Shown piece after piece: positions 42,152 through 50,642 of a stretch of DNA of 64,000 bases (its first letter is position 1; the number at the start of each line of letters is the position of its first letter). Below the pieces are notes generated by a model. It made no database searches and was not told the DNA's origin. It was given only the letters and a program-made list of their open reading frames with translations. The stretch lies in contig NZ_CP084058.1 in the NCBI RefSeq assembly GCF_020215645.1, positions 4,278,001-4,342,000 of the forward strand, in the 5' to 3' direction. The position numbers and the translations under genes were made by a program. Source of the DNA: Nonomuraea gerenzanensis (GTDB taxonomy: Bacteria > Actinomycetota > Actinomycetes > Streptosporangiales > Streptosporangiaceae).

Positions 42152-44329
42152 TCACGGCGGAGTCGCCGAAGCCGGGGCGTGCCGTAGCAGCAGCACGGCG
42201 ATGTCGTCGGCGTGCAGGCGGGCCGAAGCGGCGTGGGCCAGCAGCGCGTCCGTGAGCTGCCACAGCGGCTCGGCGCAGCCCTGGGCCAGGCGGCGGCCCA
42301 GATCGTCGATGCAGTGGTCCAGGTCGGCGCCGGGCAGCTCGACGAGACCATCGGTGTAGAGGGCCAGCACGGCCTCCGGCGGGAACGGCACGTTCAGCGT
42401 CGGGTACTCCGCGTCCGCGTCGATGCCCAGCAGTGGGCCCACGGGCACGTCGATGACCTCGGCATGCCGCCGCGGCAGGCACAGCAGGGGTGGCGGATGC
42501 CCGGCGGTGGCCGCGCGGAAGGTGCGCAGCCGCAGGTCCACGTGCACGAGCAGGCAACTGGTGAACAGGTCGGTGCCCAGCTCGACCAGCAGGCGGTTGG
42601 TGTGCTGGAGCACCTTGCCCGGGTCGGCGCCGGTGACCGTGCAGGCGCGGATGGCGGTGCGTACCTGGCCCATGAGCGCCGCGGCCGTCATGTTGTGGCC
42701 CTGCACGTCCCCGACGACGGCCGCGACCGACCCGTCGTCGAGGCTGAGCAGGTCGTAGAAGTCGCCGCCGATGCCGACCCCCCGGGTGGCGGGCACGTAG
42801 CGGGCGGCGGTCTCCAGCCCCGGGATGTGCGGCAACGCGCCGGGCAGCAGGGCGGTCTGCAGGCTGTGGGCCAGCCCGTCCTTGATCTCGTACAGCAGCG
42901 CCCGGTCCAGCGCCTGCGCGATCAGGCCGGCGAGCGCGTTGAGCGCGATCCGCTCCTCCGGCGTGAACGCGTGCGGGTCGGTGAAGGCGAGCAGGCAGGT
43001 GCCGATCCGCTGCTCGGAGACCGAGAGCGGCAGGAACGCCCAGGCGGCCTCGCCGTCCTGGCGCACGGCGTCCGGGTAGAGCTGCGCGAGCTCCTCCCAG
43101 GTGTCGAAGAACGCGGGCCGGCCCGTCTCCATGACCTGCTCCGCGGGCGTGGGCGAGGTGACGGGCAGGCCGTCGAGCCGGTCGAGCACCTCGCGGGCGT
43201 ACCCGTGGGAGCCGACGACGCGCATCCTGCCGCCCTCGGCCACCAGCAGGGCCATGGCGTGCACGCCGTACACGGGGGCGACGTGGTCGGCCACCAGGTC
43301 CACGACCTCGCGCACGTCCAGCGCGTGGGTCAGCGTCGAGGCCATGTGCAGGAAGTTGAGCGAGTCGTTCAGCGGCGGCGACTCGGCGGCGGCCGGGTCG
43401 AGCGGAGCGGGCTCGGCCCGGCCGTCCGCGTCCGGGCCGGCGGGGGTGAGGTGCAGGCTGATCCCGGACGGCGCCGGGTGCATCCTGATCTCCAGCAGCC
43501 GGCCGTCGGGATGGGCGGCCACGCAGGTCGTCGGCTGCTGTCCGATCACCGCCCCGCCGCACCGCTCCTCGAACGCCGACTCGCGCAGCCACGGCACCCG
43601 GTCCCACAGCAGGCAGCCCTGCGCGGGGGCGCCGTCGAGGCCGAAGAGCCTGGTCGCGGCGCGGTTGCAGAACGTGATGTGCCCCTCGATGTCGATGGCG
43701 GCGATGCCATCGGCGAACCGGTCGAGGCAGTCCAGCGCGGCCGGGGCCCGCTGCCCGTCCGCCTCTCCTGACCAGGGCGGGGTCACGGTGTGCGGCTGCC
43801 CGATGGGGCGCACCGGGCACCCGCTCTCCTCCGCGCTCGCCAGCGCCTGCCCGAGGCGCAGGCTGATCCGCTCGATGGTGGACAGCTCGTCGCGGGACAG
43901 GCGGGCCGGGTGCGAGGCGGGCCACACCAGGCCCCACGCGCCCGCCACACGCCCGCCGTTGTGCAGGGGAGCGGCGGCCATGGCGAAGGGGTAGGGGACG
44001 GACAGCGCCGTGGCGGGGAACCGGTGCGCCAGGTCGTCCGGCCCCGACACCCAGATCAGCTCGTCGCGGCGGGCGGCGGCGGCCACCGGCGCGCCCGCCT
44101 TCGCCCTGACGTGAGTCCACGGCTTGGCGCCCCAGGCGGGCAGCCCGAGCGCGGCCTCCAGCAGCAGCACCCGGCGCGTTTCGTGCAGCAGGTACAGCAC
44201 GACGATGTGCGCGCCCGTCCCGGCCGCCGCCTCGATCAGCGCCTCGTCCACGGCAGCCCGTACGTCCCCGGCAGGGGTTCTGGGCCGGGGAACGTTCGGG
44301 GCGCCGTCAGCAGTCAGCCGCTGGGACAT
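42152..44329 (-). CDS. GAF-PAS-GAF-SpoIIE protein phosphatase
   Basis: 725 residues: GAF 1 about 20-170, PAS about 195-300, GAF 2 about 325-480, then a PP2C-type SpoIIE domain about 500-715 with the metal sites GIGGDFYDLL, VVGDVQGHNM and DDIAVLLLR. Such multi-sensor phosphatases dephosphorylate anti-sigma-factor antagonists in actinobacteria and so trigger stress or developmental sigma factors. No HATPase kinase domain or anti-sigma gene is attached. A tandem repeat array separates it from the alpha/beta-hydrolase gene upstream on the same strand. Confidence 0.9.
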   Translation of the reverse strand: MSQRLTADGAPNVPRPRTPAGDVRAAVDEALIEAAAGTGAHIVVLYLLHETRRVLLLEAALGLPAWGAKPWTHVRAKAGAPVAAAARRDELIWVSGPDDLAHRFPATALSVPYPFAMAAAPLHNGGRVAGAWGLVWPASHPARLSRDELSTIERISLRLGQALASAEESGCPVRPIGQPHTVTPPWSGEADGQRAPAALDCLDRFADGIAAIDIEGHITFCNRAATRLFGLDGAPAQGCLLWDRVPWLRESAFEERCGGAVIGQQPTTCVAAHPDGRLLEIRMHPAPSGISLHLTPAGPDADGRAEPAPLDPAAAESPPLNDSLNFLHMASTLTHALDVREVVDLVADHVAPVYGVHAMALLVAEGGRMRVVGSHGYAREVLDRLDGLPVTSPTPAEQVMETGRPAFFDTWEELAQLYPDAVRQDGEAAWAFLPLSVSEQRIGTCLLAFTDPHAFTPEERIALNALAGLIAQALDRALLYEIKDGLAHSLQTALLPGALPHIPGLETAARYVPATRGVGIGGDFYDLLSLDDGSVAAVVGDVQGHNMTAAALMGQVRTAIRACTVTGADPGKVLQHTNRLLVELGTDLFTSCLLVHVDLRLRTFRAATAGHPPPLLCLPRRHAEVIDVPVGPLLGIDADAEYPTLNVPFPPEAVLALYTDGLVELPGADLDHCIDDLGRRLAQGCAEPLWQLTDALLAHAASARLHADDIAVLLLRHAPASATPP

Positions 44330-44435
44330 ACGTCAACGGTACGCACCCGGACGGGGGGGAAATATCCGTATTTGTCCTCTCTGGGGGTCTTGGAGGCGAG
44401 GCGCTTGCGACCCGGATGCCCTCCCGTGACCAGCG

Positions 44436-44550
44436 GGCCTCCGGCCGGGCGTGCCAGAGCACGGGGAGGCCTCCGGCCGGGGCGTACCAGGGCACGGGAG
44501 GCGCCGGGCGGGGCGTGCCAAGGCACGGGAGGCATCCGGCCGGGCGCGCC
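44436..44550 (-). repeat. Imperfect 32-bp tandem repeat at the 3' end of the hydrolase gene
   Basis: Units at 44436-44467, 44468-44499, 44500-44530 and a partial at 44531-44550, each beginning GGC(C/A)TCCGGCCGGG or close to it and ending GCACGGGA. Each full unit has a small hairpin (GTGCC AGA GCAC, GTACC AGG GCAC, GTGCC AA GGCAC). It begins four bases after the hydrolase stop, read on the minus strand. Confidence 0.82.
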
Positions 44551-44553
44551 GGG

Positions 44554-45423
44554 TCACTGCGGCGACCCCGTGGCGGCCAGCGCCCTGAGCTCGCGCGCGA
44601 TCGACGGCCAGAGCGCGCGCGGCAGGTCGTGCCCCATGCCGGGGTAGATCACCAGGCGCGCGTCGGGGATGGTGAACGCGATCTCCCTGGCCGCCCGCAG
44701 GCGCACGACGGGATCCGCGTCACCGTGCACCACCAGCGTCGGCACGGTGACGCCGGCCAGCCGAGGCAGCAGGTCGCCGGCCGCGTTCAGCGCGGCGGCC
44801 TGGCGCATCGAGCCGGGCCCGGGGTCAGGGCAGCGGTCGAACATGGTCATGGCGATCTCCCGCCACAGCTCCTCGTCGAGCGGGTACGCGGCCGTGGTGA
44901 GCGGCCGGACCGCCTCGACGAACCCGCGTGCGAACCCCTCCCTGCCCGGCCCGGGCCGCCGCATGGTCTTGCCGAGCATGCGCAGCAGGGCGCCGGGGCG
45001 CATCCTGCGCAGCCGCCAGCCCGCGTACGTGGCGGCCAGTCCGAGCGTGCGGACCCGGTGCGGCGCGCGCAGCGCGGTGAGCTGCGCGATGGTGCCGCCC
45101 GCCGCCGCGCCGAAGAGGTGGGCGCGCTCCCAGCCGAGCGCGTCCATGACCGACACGGCGTCGTCGGCCAGGTCGTCCAGCGTGTACGCGGGCCTGCGCC
45201 GCGTCCCCCGGCCGGGGCCGAGCCGGGTGGACAGGCCCGAGTCGCGGTTGTCGTACCGCACGACCGCGAACCCCTGGGCCGCCAGCTCGGCGCAGAGCCC
45301 GTCCGGCCAGGCGACCAGTTGCAGGCCCGTGCCGATGATCAGCAGCAGCGGCTCGCCGTCCTGCGCCCCCATCCGCTCGTAGGCGAGCTTCACCTCACCG
45401 TTGCGCGCGAACTCGATCGGCAT
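44554..45423 (-). CDS. Alpha/beta-hydrolase fold protein lacking the nucleophile serine
   Basis: 289 residues of the RdmC/aclacinomycin-esterase-like branch. The fold is complete (LLIIGTGLQLVAWPDGL, VVRYDNRDSGLSTR, LVVHGDADPVV, GMGHDLP with the His), but the nucleophile elbow reads FGAAAGG at 104-110 where homologues have GxSxG: Ala occupies the serine position (A107). The protein therefore may be non-hydrolytic, for example a ligand binder. A TetR-like operator (45446-45467) lies upstream. Divergent from the 2-hydroxyacid dehydrogenase. Confidence 0.85.
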   Translation of the reverse strand: MPIEFARNGEVKLAYERMGAQDGEPLLLIIGTGLQLVAWPDGLCAELAAQGFAVVRYDNRDSGLSTRLGPGRGTRRRPAYTLDDLADDAVSVMDALGWERAHLFGAAAGGTIAQLTALRAPHRVRTLGLAATYAGWRLRRMRPGALLRMLGKTMRRPGPGREGFARGFVEAVRPLTTAAYPLDEELWREIAMTMFDRCPDPGPGSMRQAAALNAAGDLLPRLAGVTVPTLVVHGDADPVVRLRAAREIAFTIPDARLVIYPGMGHDLPRALWPSIARELRALAATGSPQ

Positions 45424-45445
45424 GCCGCCGCCCCTTCTTCAGTTT

Positions 45446-45467
45446 TTACAATGCACTCGCATTGTAA
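45446..45467. promoter_or_regulatory. Perfect palindromic operator between divergent hydrolase and dehydrogenase genes
   Basis: TTACAATGC (45446-45454) and GCATTGTAA (45459-45467) are perfect 9-base arms around four bases. This form is common for TetR-family sites. It lies 23 bp from the hydrolase start. No TetR gene is next to it. Confidence 0.75.
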
Positions 45468-45553
45468 CCATGGCCACGGGTTCCTGCTATCCGGACAACG
45501 CGGGCGATATATGCTCACTCGTGATCAACGTGCTAGGACCGGGAGGCTGCCCG

Positions 45554-46459
45554 ATGACCGTCGCCGTCCACGTCGGCCCCGAGCCCGTGCCCGCGCTCAT
45601 CGAGGCCGTACACCGCGCGGGCGCCCGCGTCGTGCCGCTGGCGGAGGCCGAGGCGATCGTCTACTACGGCAACGACGACCCCGCCGAGGTGCGTTCCATG
45701 CTGCACGAGGGCATCCGCTGGGTGCAGCTCCCGCACGCGGGCGTCGAGCGGTGGGCCGACGCGGGCGTCATCACCGAGCACCCCGTCTTCACCGCCGCCA
45801 CCGGCTCGTACGGGCAGCCCGTGGCCGAGCACGCGCTGGCCCTGATGCTGGCCGCGGCGCGCGGGCTGCACCGGCTGGCCAGGGCCACGACCTGGGGGCC
45901 CAACACGTCCAGCGAACTGACCGGATCCACGGTGGCGATCGTGGGCTGCGGCGGCATCGGGCGGGCGCTGATCGCGATGCTGGAGCCGTTCCGGTGCCGG
46001 GTGATCGCCGTCAGCGACAGCGGCGAGGTGCCGGGAGCCGCCGAGGTGCTGCCGCGCGCCCGCTACCGCGAGGCGCTGCCCGAGGCCGCGTACGTGGTCG
46101 TCGCGGCGCCCGCCACGCCGGGCACCAGGGGGATGTTCGGCGCCTACGAGTTCGGGCTCATGCGGCGCGACGCGTGGCTGGTCAACGTGGCCAGAGGCGG
46201 GCTCGTCGTCACCGGTGACCTCGTCGAGGCGCTGCGCGCGGGCCGCCTCGGCGGGGCGGCGCTGGACGTCACCGATCCCGAGCCGCTGCCCGACGGGCAT
46301 CCGCTCTGGTCGCTGGAGAACGTCCTGATCACGCCGCACTCGGCGAACCCGCGCCCCGCCTACTGGCGCGGCCTGGCCGAGCGCGTCACCTCGAACGTGC
46401 GCCGCTTCGGCGCCGGACTGCCGCTCGAAGGGGTGGTGTCACCGGACCGCGGCTTCTAG
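45554..46459 (+). CDS. D-isomer-specific 2-hydroxyacid dehydrogenase family protein
   Basis: 301 residues from ATG 45554 (GGGAGG seven bases upstream); a longer frame begins at 45401 but would cover the operator. NAD-binding motif VGCGGIGRAL, catalytic Arg in NVARGGLV, Glu in DPEPLPDGHP and His in TPHSANPRP. These enzymes interconvert 2-oxo and D-2-hydroxy acids; many actinobacterial homologues are of unknown substrate. The last codons and TAG stop lie in a tandem repeat that continues to 46520. Confidence 0.9.
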   Translation: MTVAVHVGPEPVPALIEAVHRAGARVVPLAEAEAIVYYGNDDPAEVRSMLHEGIRWVQLPHAGVERWADAGVITEHPVFTAATGSYGQPVAEHALALMLAAARGLHRLARATTWGPNTSSELTGSTVAIVGCGGIGRALIAMLEPFRCRVIAVSDSGEVPGAAEVLPRARYREALPEAAYVVVAAPATPGTRGMFGAYEFGLMRRDAWLVNVARGGLVVTGDLVEALRAGRLGGAALDVTDPEPLPDGHPLWSLENVLITPHSANPRPAYWRGLAERVTSNVRRFGAGLPLEGVVSPDRGF

Positions 46460-46520
46460 CCCGGAAGGGGTGATGTCGCCGGGGTCGCGGCTTCCCGCCC
46501 GGAAGGGGTGGGGTCACGGG
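46427..46520 (+). repeat. 37-38 bp direct repeat across a gene end
   Basis: GAAGGGGTGGTGTCACCGG-type copies begin at 46427, 46463 and 46501. Copy 1 (to 46462) encodes the dehydrogenase C-terminus and its TAG; copy 2 (46463-46500) ends CTTCCCGCCC; copy 3 (46501-46520) overlaps the 3' end of the convergent kinase gene (46514). Confidence 0.75.
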
Positions 46521-48391
46521 AGGCTGACGCGCGCTCCCGTGCTCAGCCCCGAGTCGTGCACCTCGAGCCCGACCGGCTCCAACTCCCTGGGCAGCTCGAA
46601 CACCAGCGCGCCGGTGAACGACGCGCCCGCCTCGATGCGGATCGGCGTGATCTCCTTGCCGCCCTTGTCGAGCAGCTTGGTGCCGCCGTGCAGCTCGTCG
46701 TCCTCGTCGATGAGCTTCTGCTGGCCGGGGTAGAGCACCCTGGCCTCCTCGCCGACGTTGCGCACCTGCACGCCGATCTGGCAGGTGCGTTCGGCCGCGG
46801 CCTTGGCCGGCTTGGGGCACTTGGCGCTCGTCACGGCGAAGCGCAGCTTGCCGTCCTGCACGGGGCCGTCGGCGCCGACGGCGGGCGAGCGGAAGATCCA
46901 CGCCAGCACCGCCAGCAGCACCACCAGGAGCACCACGGCGATCACCAGCGCGGTCAGGCAGCCCGTCAGCACGCCCCGCTTCTGCCTGGGCGGCCGGTAG
47001 CCGGGCAGCCGGCCCTGGCCGGTGGCCGAATGGTCGCCCAGCGGGACCTGCCCGGTGGGCGCGTGGTGCGGCAGCGGCACCTGCCCGGTCTGGTGCGGTA
47101 ACGGCACCCGGCCACGCCCCACTCCAGGCGTCGGCCCGGTGCGCTCGGCCGGCGGCGGCTGCTGCGGCACGTGCGGGCCGCCGGGCTGCGGGGCGCGGGT
47201 GGGCGTGGGGCCGGTGCGTTCGGCCGCCGGCGGCTGCTGCGCCGCATGCGCGGGCTGCGGCCCTCGCGCGGAACCCGGCGTGGGGCCGGTGCGTTCGGCC
47301 GGTGGCGGCTGCTGGGCCGCGTGCGGGACGCCGGGCGCGGGTTGCGGCGCACGGGTGGGCGTGGGGCCGGTGCGTTCGGCGGGAGGTGGCTGGGGTGCGC
47401 GGTGCTGCTCAGGAGGGCGGGGCGGCAGCGGCCCGTGGCCCGTGCGGTCGGGAGGCGGCATCAGCGGCCCGAACTCCGACGGGTTCCACGCGTTGGTCAG
47501 GTGCTTGGTGGCGGCGAGCTGCGCGGCCGGCTCGTCGGAGGCCTCCACCAGCTCCAGCAGCAACTGCCGGGCCGCGGGCCGCCGCGCCGGATCGGGGTGG
47601 ATGGCCGCCGCGACCAGCCGGTCCAGCGGCGCGGGCAGCCCCCGCAGGTCCGGCGGCGCCTGGCGGGCCCTGGCCGCCATCACGTACGCGTCGCCCTCGC
47701 CGAACGGGTGCCCGCCCAGCCCCGCGTACGCGATCAGCGACCCCCACGCGAACACGTCGCCCGCCGGGCTGGAGACCCCCTCGAAGACCTGCTCGGGAGC
47801 GATCCAGCCGGGCGTGCCCATCACCATGCCGGCGTTGGTGTGCCGGAAGTGCACGTGCGTCGAGCGCGCCAGCCCGAAGTCGATCACCCGGGGCCCGGCA
47901 AGCGTCAGCATCACGTTGGCCGGCTTGAGGTCGCGGTGCACCAGCCCGGCCGCGTGGATGGCGGTCAGCGCGGCGGCCACGCCCACGGCGGCGGCGTGCA
48001 GCACCGACGGCGACAGCGCGCCGTGCTCGATGAGGTGGTCCTCCAGCGAGATGCCGTCGATGTACTCGGTGACCAGGTAGAGCACGCCGCGCTCCTCGCC
48101 GTGGTCGAGCACCCGCGCCGTGCAGAACGAGGCCACTTTGCGCGCGTTGGACACCTCTTCGTGGAAGCGCGCCCGGTAGACGGGGTCGGCGGTGTAGTCG
48201 CGCCGGATGGCCTTGAGCGCCACCCGCGAGCCGTCGGCGGCCTTGGCCAGGTAGACCACGCCCATGCCACCGGAGCCGAGACGGCTGATCAGCTCGTAGG
48301 GGCCGATCGCCGGAGGATCTTCCGGCTCAAGAGGAGTGCCTGCGGAGCGCCCCAACGTCGCCGTCCTCTCGCCGTCGTCATCCCGTCTCAA
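46514..48391 (-). CDS. Membrane-anchored serine/threonine protein kinase
   Basis: 625 residues from TTG 48391, GGGAGG 11 bases upstream. Kinase domain 31-285: Gly loop RLGSGGMGVVY, K60, HRDLKPAN (152-159), DFG (171-173), GTPGWIAPE. A Pro-rich linker follows with four copies of PPPAERTGPTP or a close variant. One membrane helix about 472-500 leads to a 125-residue outer domain (C505 and C517-type cysteines, LRFAVTSAKCPK), like DUF4352/Telokin folds. It probably couples an extracytoplasmic ligand to phosphorylation. No target is visible nearby. Confidence 0.92.
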   Translation of the reverse strand: MRRDDDGERTATLGRSAGTPLEPEDPPAIGPYELISRLGSGGMGVVYLAKAADGSRVALKAIRRDYTADPVYRARFHEEVSNARKVASFCTARVLDHGEERGVLYLVTEYIDGISLEDHLIEHGALSPSVLHAAAVGVAAALTAIHAAGLVHRDLKPANVMLTLAGPRVIDFGLARSTHVHFRHTNAGMVMGTPGWIAPEQVFEGVSSPAGDVFAWGSLIAYAGLGGHPFGEGDAYVMAARARQAPPDLRGLPAPLDRLVAAAIHPDPARRPAARQLLLELVEASDEPAAQLAATKHLTNAWNPSEFGPLMPPPDRTGHGPLPPRPPEQHRAPQPPPAERTGPTPTRAPQPAPGVPHAAQQPPPAERTGPTPGSARGPQPAHAAQQPPAAERTGPTPTRAPQPGGPHVPQQPPPAERTGPTPGVGRGRVPLPHQTGQVPLPHHAPTGQVPLGDHSATGQGRLPGYRPPRQKRGVLTGCLTALVIAVVLLVVLLAVLAWIFRSPAVGADGPVQDGKLRFAVTSAKCPKPAKAAAERTCQIGVQVRNVGEEARVLYPGQQKLIDEDDELHGGTKLLDKGGKEITPIRIEAGASFTGALVFELPRELEPVGLEVHDSGLSTGARVSLP

Positions 48392-48514
48392 CCCGAACCG
48401 TTCCTCCCGCCGGTTCGTCCGCTGGCAACCCGAATGGCAACCCGAACCGTTCCGCCGCCCGGCATCCCGTTTGTACCCCAGACTCTAACGGAGGAAGGGG
48501 CTGTCCGTTGGACA

Positions 48515-49657
48515 CTAGCCCCCAGGAGGGTCGCGCCGGAGTGGCCGCATCGACACCCGCAGCCGCGACAGATCGATCGCGTGGGGGAGCGGGCGGTGCT
48601 GCGAGATCAGCCGCCCGACGGGCTTGGGGCGGGCCGCGCCGAGCACGGCTCCGAGGAAGGCCGTGCCGACGGCGAGCGTCAGGTGCACGCCGCCGCAGCC
48701 GGGCCTGGCCCACCACTCGTCCGCGGCCGTGCCGTCCAGCCAGATCTCGGGCGCGAACGTGTTCGCGTACGGCAGTCGCTGGCTGCGCTGGTGCGCCGCG
48801 ATCGGCACGAGCACGGTGGAGCCGGCGGGCAGCACGCTGCCGTACCAATCGGTGTCGGCCGTCGTGACGCGGGCCAGTGCGGGCACCGGCGGCCACAGGC
48901 GCAGCCCCTCGCGCAGGCACGCCCGCAGGTGCTCGGAGTCCTTGCGGGCCGCCTTGCGGTGCGCCGGGTGCGCGGCGAGCAGCGCCAGCGTCTGCGTCAG
49001 GCCCGCCGCGGCCGAGCCCAGCCCCATCAGCCAGAACGCCGCGTGCATCAGCGCGCGCGACTCGTTCTCCGGCGTCTCGGCGATCAGCCCGGCCAGGCTG
49101 CCGGGCTCGGCGCGGCGCAGGTGGTCGATGATGCGGGCGTCGTAGCGGCCGGACAGGATCTCCTGGCGGCGCCTGGCCCGCCACCGGCCGGCCCGGGTCA
49201 CGCCCTCCAGCAGCCGGGTCAGCTCCTCGTCGCCCGCCGCGCCGTCGCCGTAGACGCAGCGCCTGGCCACGCGCTGCCAGCAGGCGTTGAGCCGGGCGTG
49301 GTCCACCACCCCCTCGGTCAGCGCCGCGGCCTCCTGCCTGGCGATCTCGATGAAGCGCGGCCGCAGCACGTCCGTGGGCAGGCCGAACGGGCGCTCGTGC
49401 AGCGTGGGGGCGTAGGCCTCGTCGTCCTCGGACAGCACGCGCAGGGCGTCGAGCTTGGACAGGATCAGCAGGACCCGGCCGCGCAGGCCGCGGACCAGCA
49501 CGGGCCGGCCGCCGTACCGGGACTCCAGGGCGGCCAGCAGCGCGCGGGCCCGCAGCGGGTCGCGGCCGTGCGTCAGGTGCGGCGTGCCCGGCGGGACGAG
49601 CGTGGCCGCCAGGCGCAGGCTCTCCAGCGGCGTGGCCCTGGGCAGGCCCCTAGGCAC
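48515..49657 (-). CDS. Divergent cytochrome P450-like protein
   Basis: 380 residues from GTG 49657. ExxR is kept (LREGLRLWPP) and a PERF-like segment follows, but the I-helix lacks the AGxET oxygen-activation motif (GLGSAAAG there instead) and the haem loop is reduced to PGCGGVHLTLAVG, retaining Cys-x-Gly but not FGxGxH. It may still bind haem, with changed or lost monooxygenase activity. It is short for a P450. Neighbours give no pathway. Confidence 0.68.
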   Translation of the reverse strand: MPRGLPRATPLESLRLAATLVPPGTPHLTHGRDPLRARALLAALESRYGGRPVLVRGLRGRVLLILSKLDALRVLSEDDEAYAPTLHERPFGLPTDVLRPRFIEIARQEAAALTEGVVDHARLNACWQRVARRCVYGDGAAGDEELTRLLEGVTRAGRWRARRRQEILSGRYDARIIDHLRRAEPGSLAGLIAETPENESRALMHAAFWLMGLGSAAAGLTQTLALLAAHPAHRKAARKDSEHLRACLREGLRLWPPVPALARVTTADTDWYGSVLPAGSTVLVPIAAHQRSQRLPYANTFAPEIWLDGTAADEWWARPGCGGVHLTLAVGTAFLGAVLGAARPKPVGRLISQHRPLPHAIDLSRLRVSMRPLRRDPPGG

Positions 49658-49775
49658 GTGCGGGCTCCCGCGTTCCGGTGGGGACGTTCATGGTCCGATG
49701 TGATCGTCCGGAGGCCCGCGCTCGCAATGAGGGGTTTCGGTCAGTGGAACACTTTCGGGCTGAAGCTGAGCCGGT

Positions 49776-49792
49776 GTTCCGGTCACCGGAAC
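49776..49792. promoter_or_regulatory. Palindrome downstream of the IclR gene
   Basis: GTTCCGGT (49776-49783) and ACCGGAAC (49785-49792) flank one base. A further GGAACAC at 49746-49752 pairs with GTGTTCC at 49774-49780. It may be an operator for the P450-like gene or part of a terminator after the IclR gene. Confidence 0.4.
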
Positions 49793-49799
49793 GAGGGCT

Positions 49800-50597
49800 T
49801 TACACGCCGAGGAGCGCGGCGGAGATGGCCTGGGCGGCACCGCGCACGGAGATGCCCAGCTTGGCCAGCGGCGCCAGGTGAGCGGGCGCCGCCACCCCCA
49901 CCGACATGCACACCCGCCCGCCCGGCCCGAACACCGGGGCCGCCACGCAGGCCACGCCCTCGGTGAACTCCTCCTGCGAGTAGGCGACGCCGTGCCGGCG
50001 GACCTGCGCCAGCTCCCGTTCGAGCGCGGCCAGGTTGGTGATCGTACGGCGCGTCAGCCGCTCGAACGCGCCGCGCGCCATCAGCTCCTGCCGCAGCTTC
50101 GGATCGAAGGCCAGCAGCGCCTTGCCCGTCGCCGTGCAGTGCAGCGGGGCGCGGTCGAGGCCGTCGGAGCGCGAGCCGACCCGGTTGTGGCCGTAAAGGC
50201 GCTCCACGTAGCGGGCCTCCAGGCCGGACGGCACGGCCAGGTTCACCGTCTGCCTGGTCGTCTCGAACAGGTACAGCAGATAGGGGAGCACCACCCCGCG
50301 CGTGCCGGGCACGCGCGCGCGGGTGATGCCCGCCATCGACTCCAGCAGCTCGCCGGGCAGGTACGCGTTGCCCACCCGGCGGGCCAGCTCACGCGAGCAG
50401 AGCACGCCCAGGATCCGGTGCGCGGTGGACTTGGGCAGGCCCGTGCTCCGGCAGAGCTGCGACAGCGTGACGGGGCGGGAGGCGGCGCTGAGCGCGAGCA
50501 GGATGTCGATCCCGCGCTCCAGGCTGCCCGGCTGGGACGCGGGGCGCTCGTCCGTCATCGGCTGCGCTTGGCTGACCGTTTCCGTCGGCATGGACAT
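49800..50597 (-). CDS. IclR-family transcriptional regulator
   Basis: 265 residues. N-terminal winged helix (VTLSQLCRSTGLPKSTAHRIL, about 43-63, quoted in part as LCRSTGLPKSTAHRIL) and C-terminal effector domain (HCTATGKALLAF, EFTEGVACVAAPVF, SVGVAAP). It follows the cox genes by 45 bp on the same strand and may be their last gene, or control an adjacent pathway. Acceptor effectors of this family are small aromatic or organic acids. Confidence 0.9.
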   Translation of the reverse strand: MSMPTETVSQAQPMTDERPASQPGSLERGIDILLALSAASRPVTLSQLCRSTGLPKSTAHRILGVLCSRELARRVGNAYLPGELLESMAGITRARVPGTRGVVLPYLLYLFETTRQTVNLAVPSGLEARYVERLYGHNRVGSRSDGLDRAPLHCTATGKALLAFDPKLRQELMARGAFERLTRRTITNLAALERELAQVRRHGVAYSQEEFTEGVACVAAPVFGPGGRVCMSVGVAAPAHLAPLAKLGISVRGAAQAISAALLGV

Positions 50598-50642
50598 CCC
50601 TTCGCTCTCCGAGTAGCGGAAGGGGCTTCCCGGGGATTGGCT

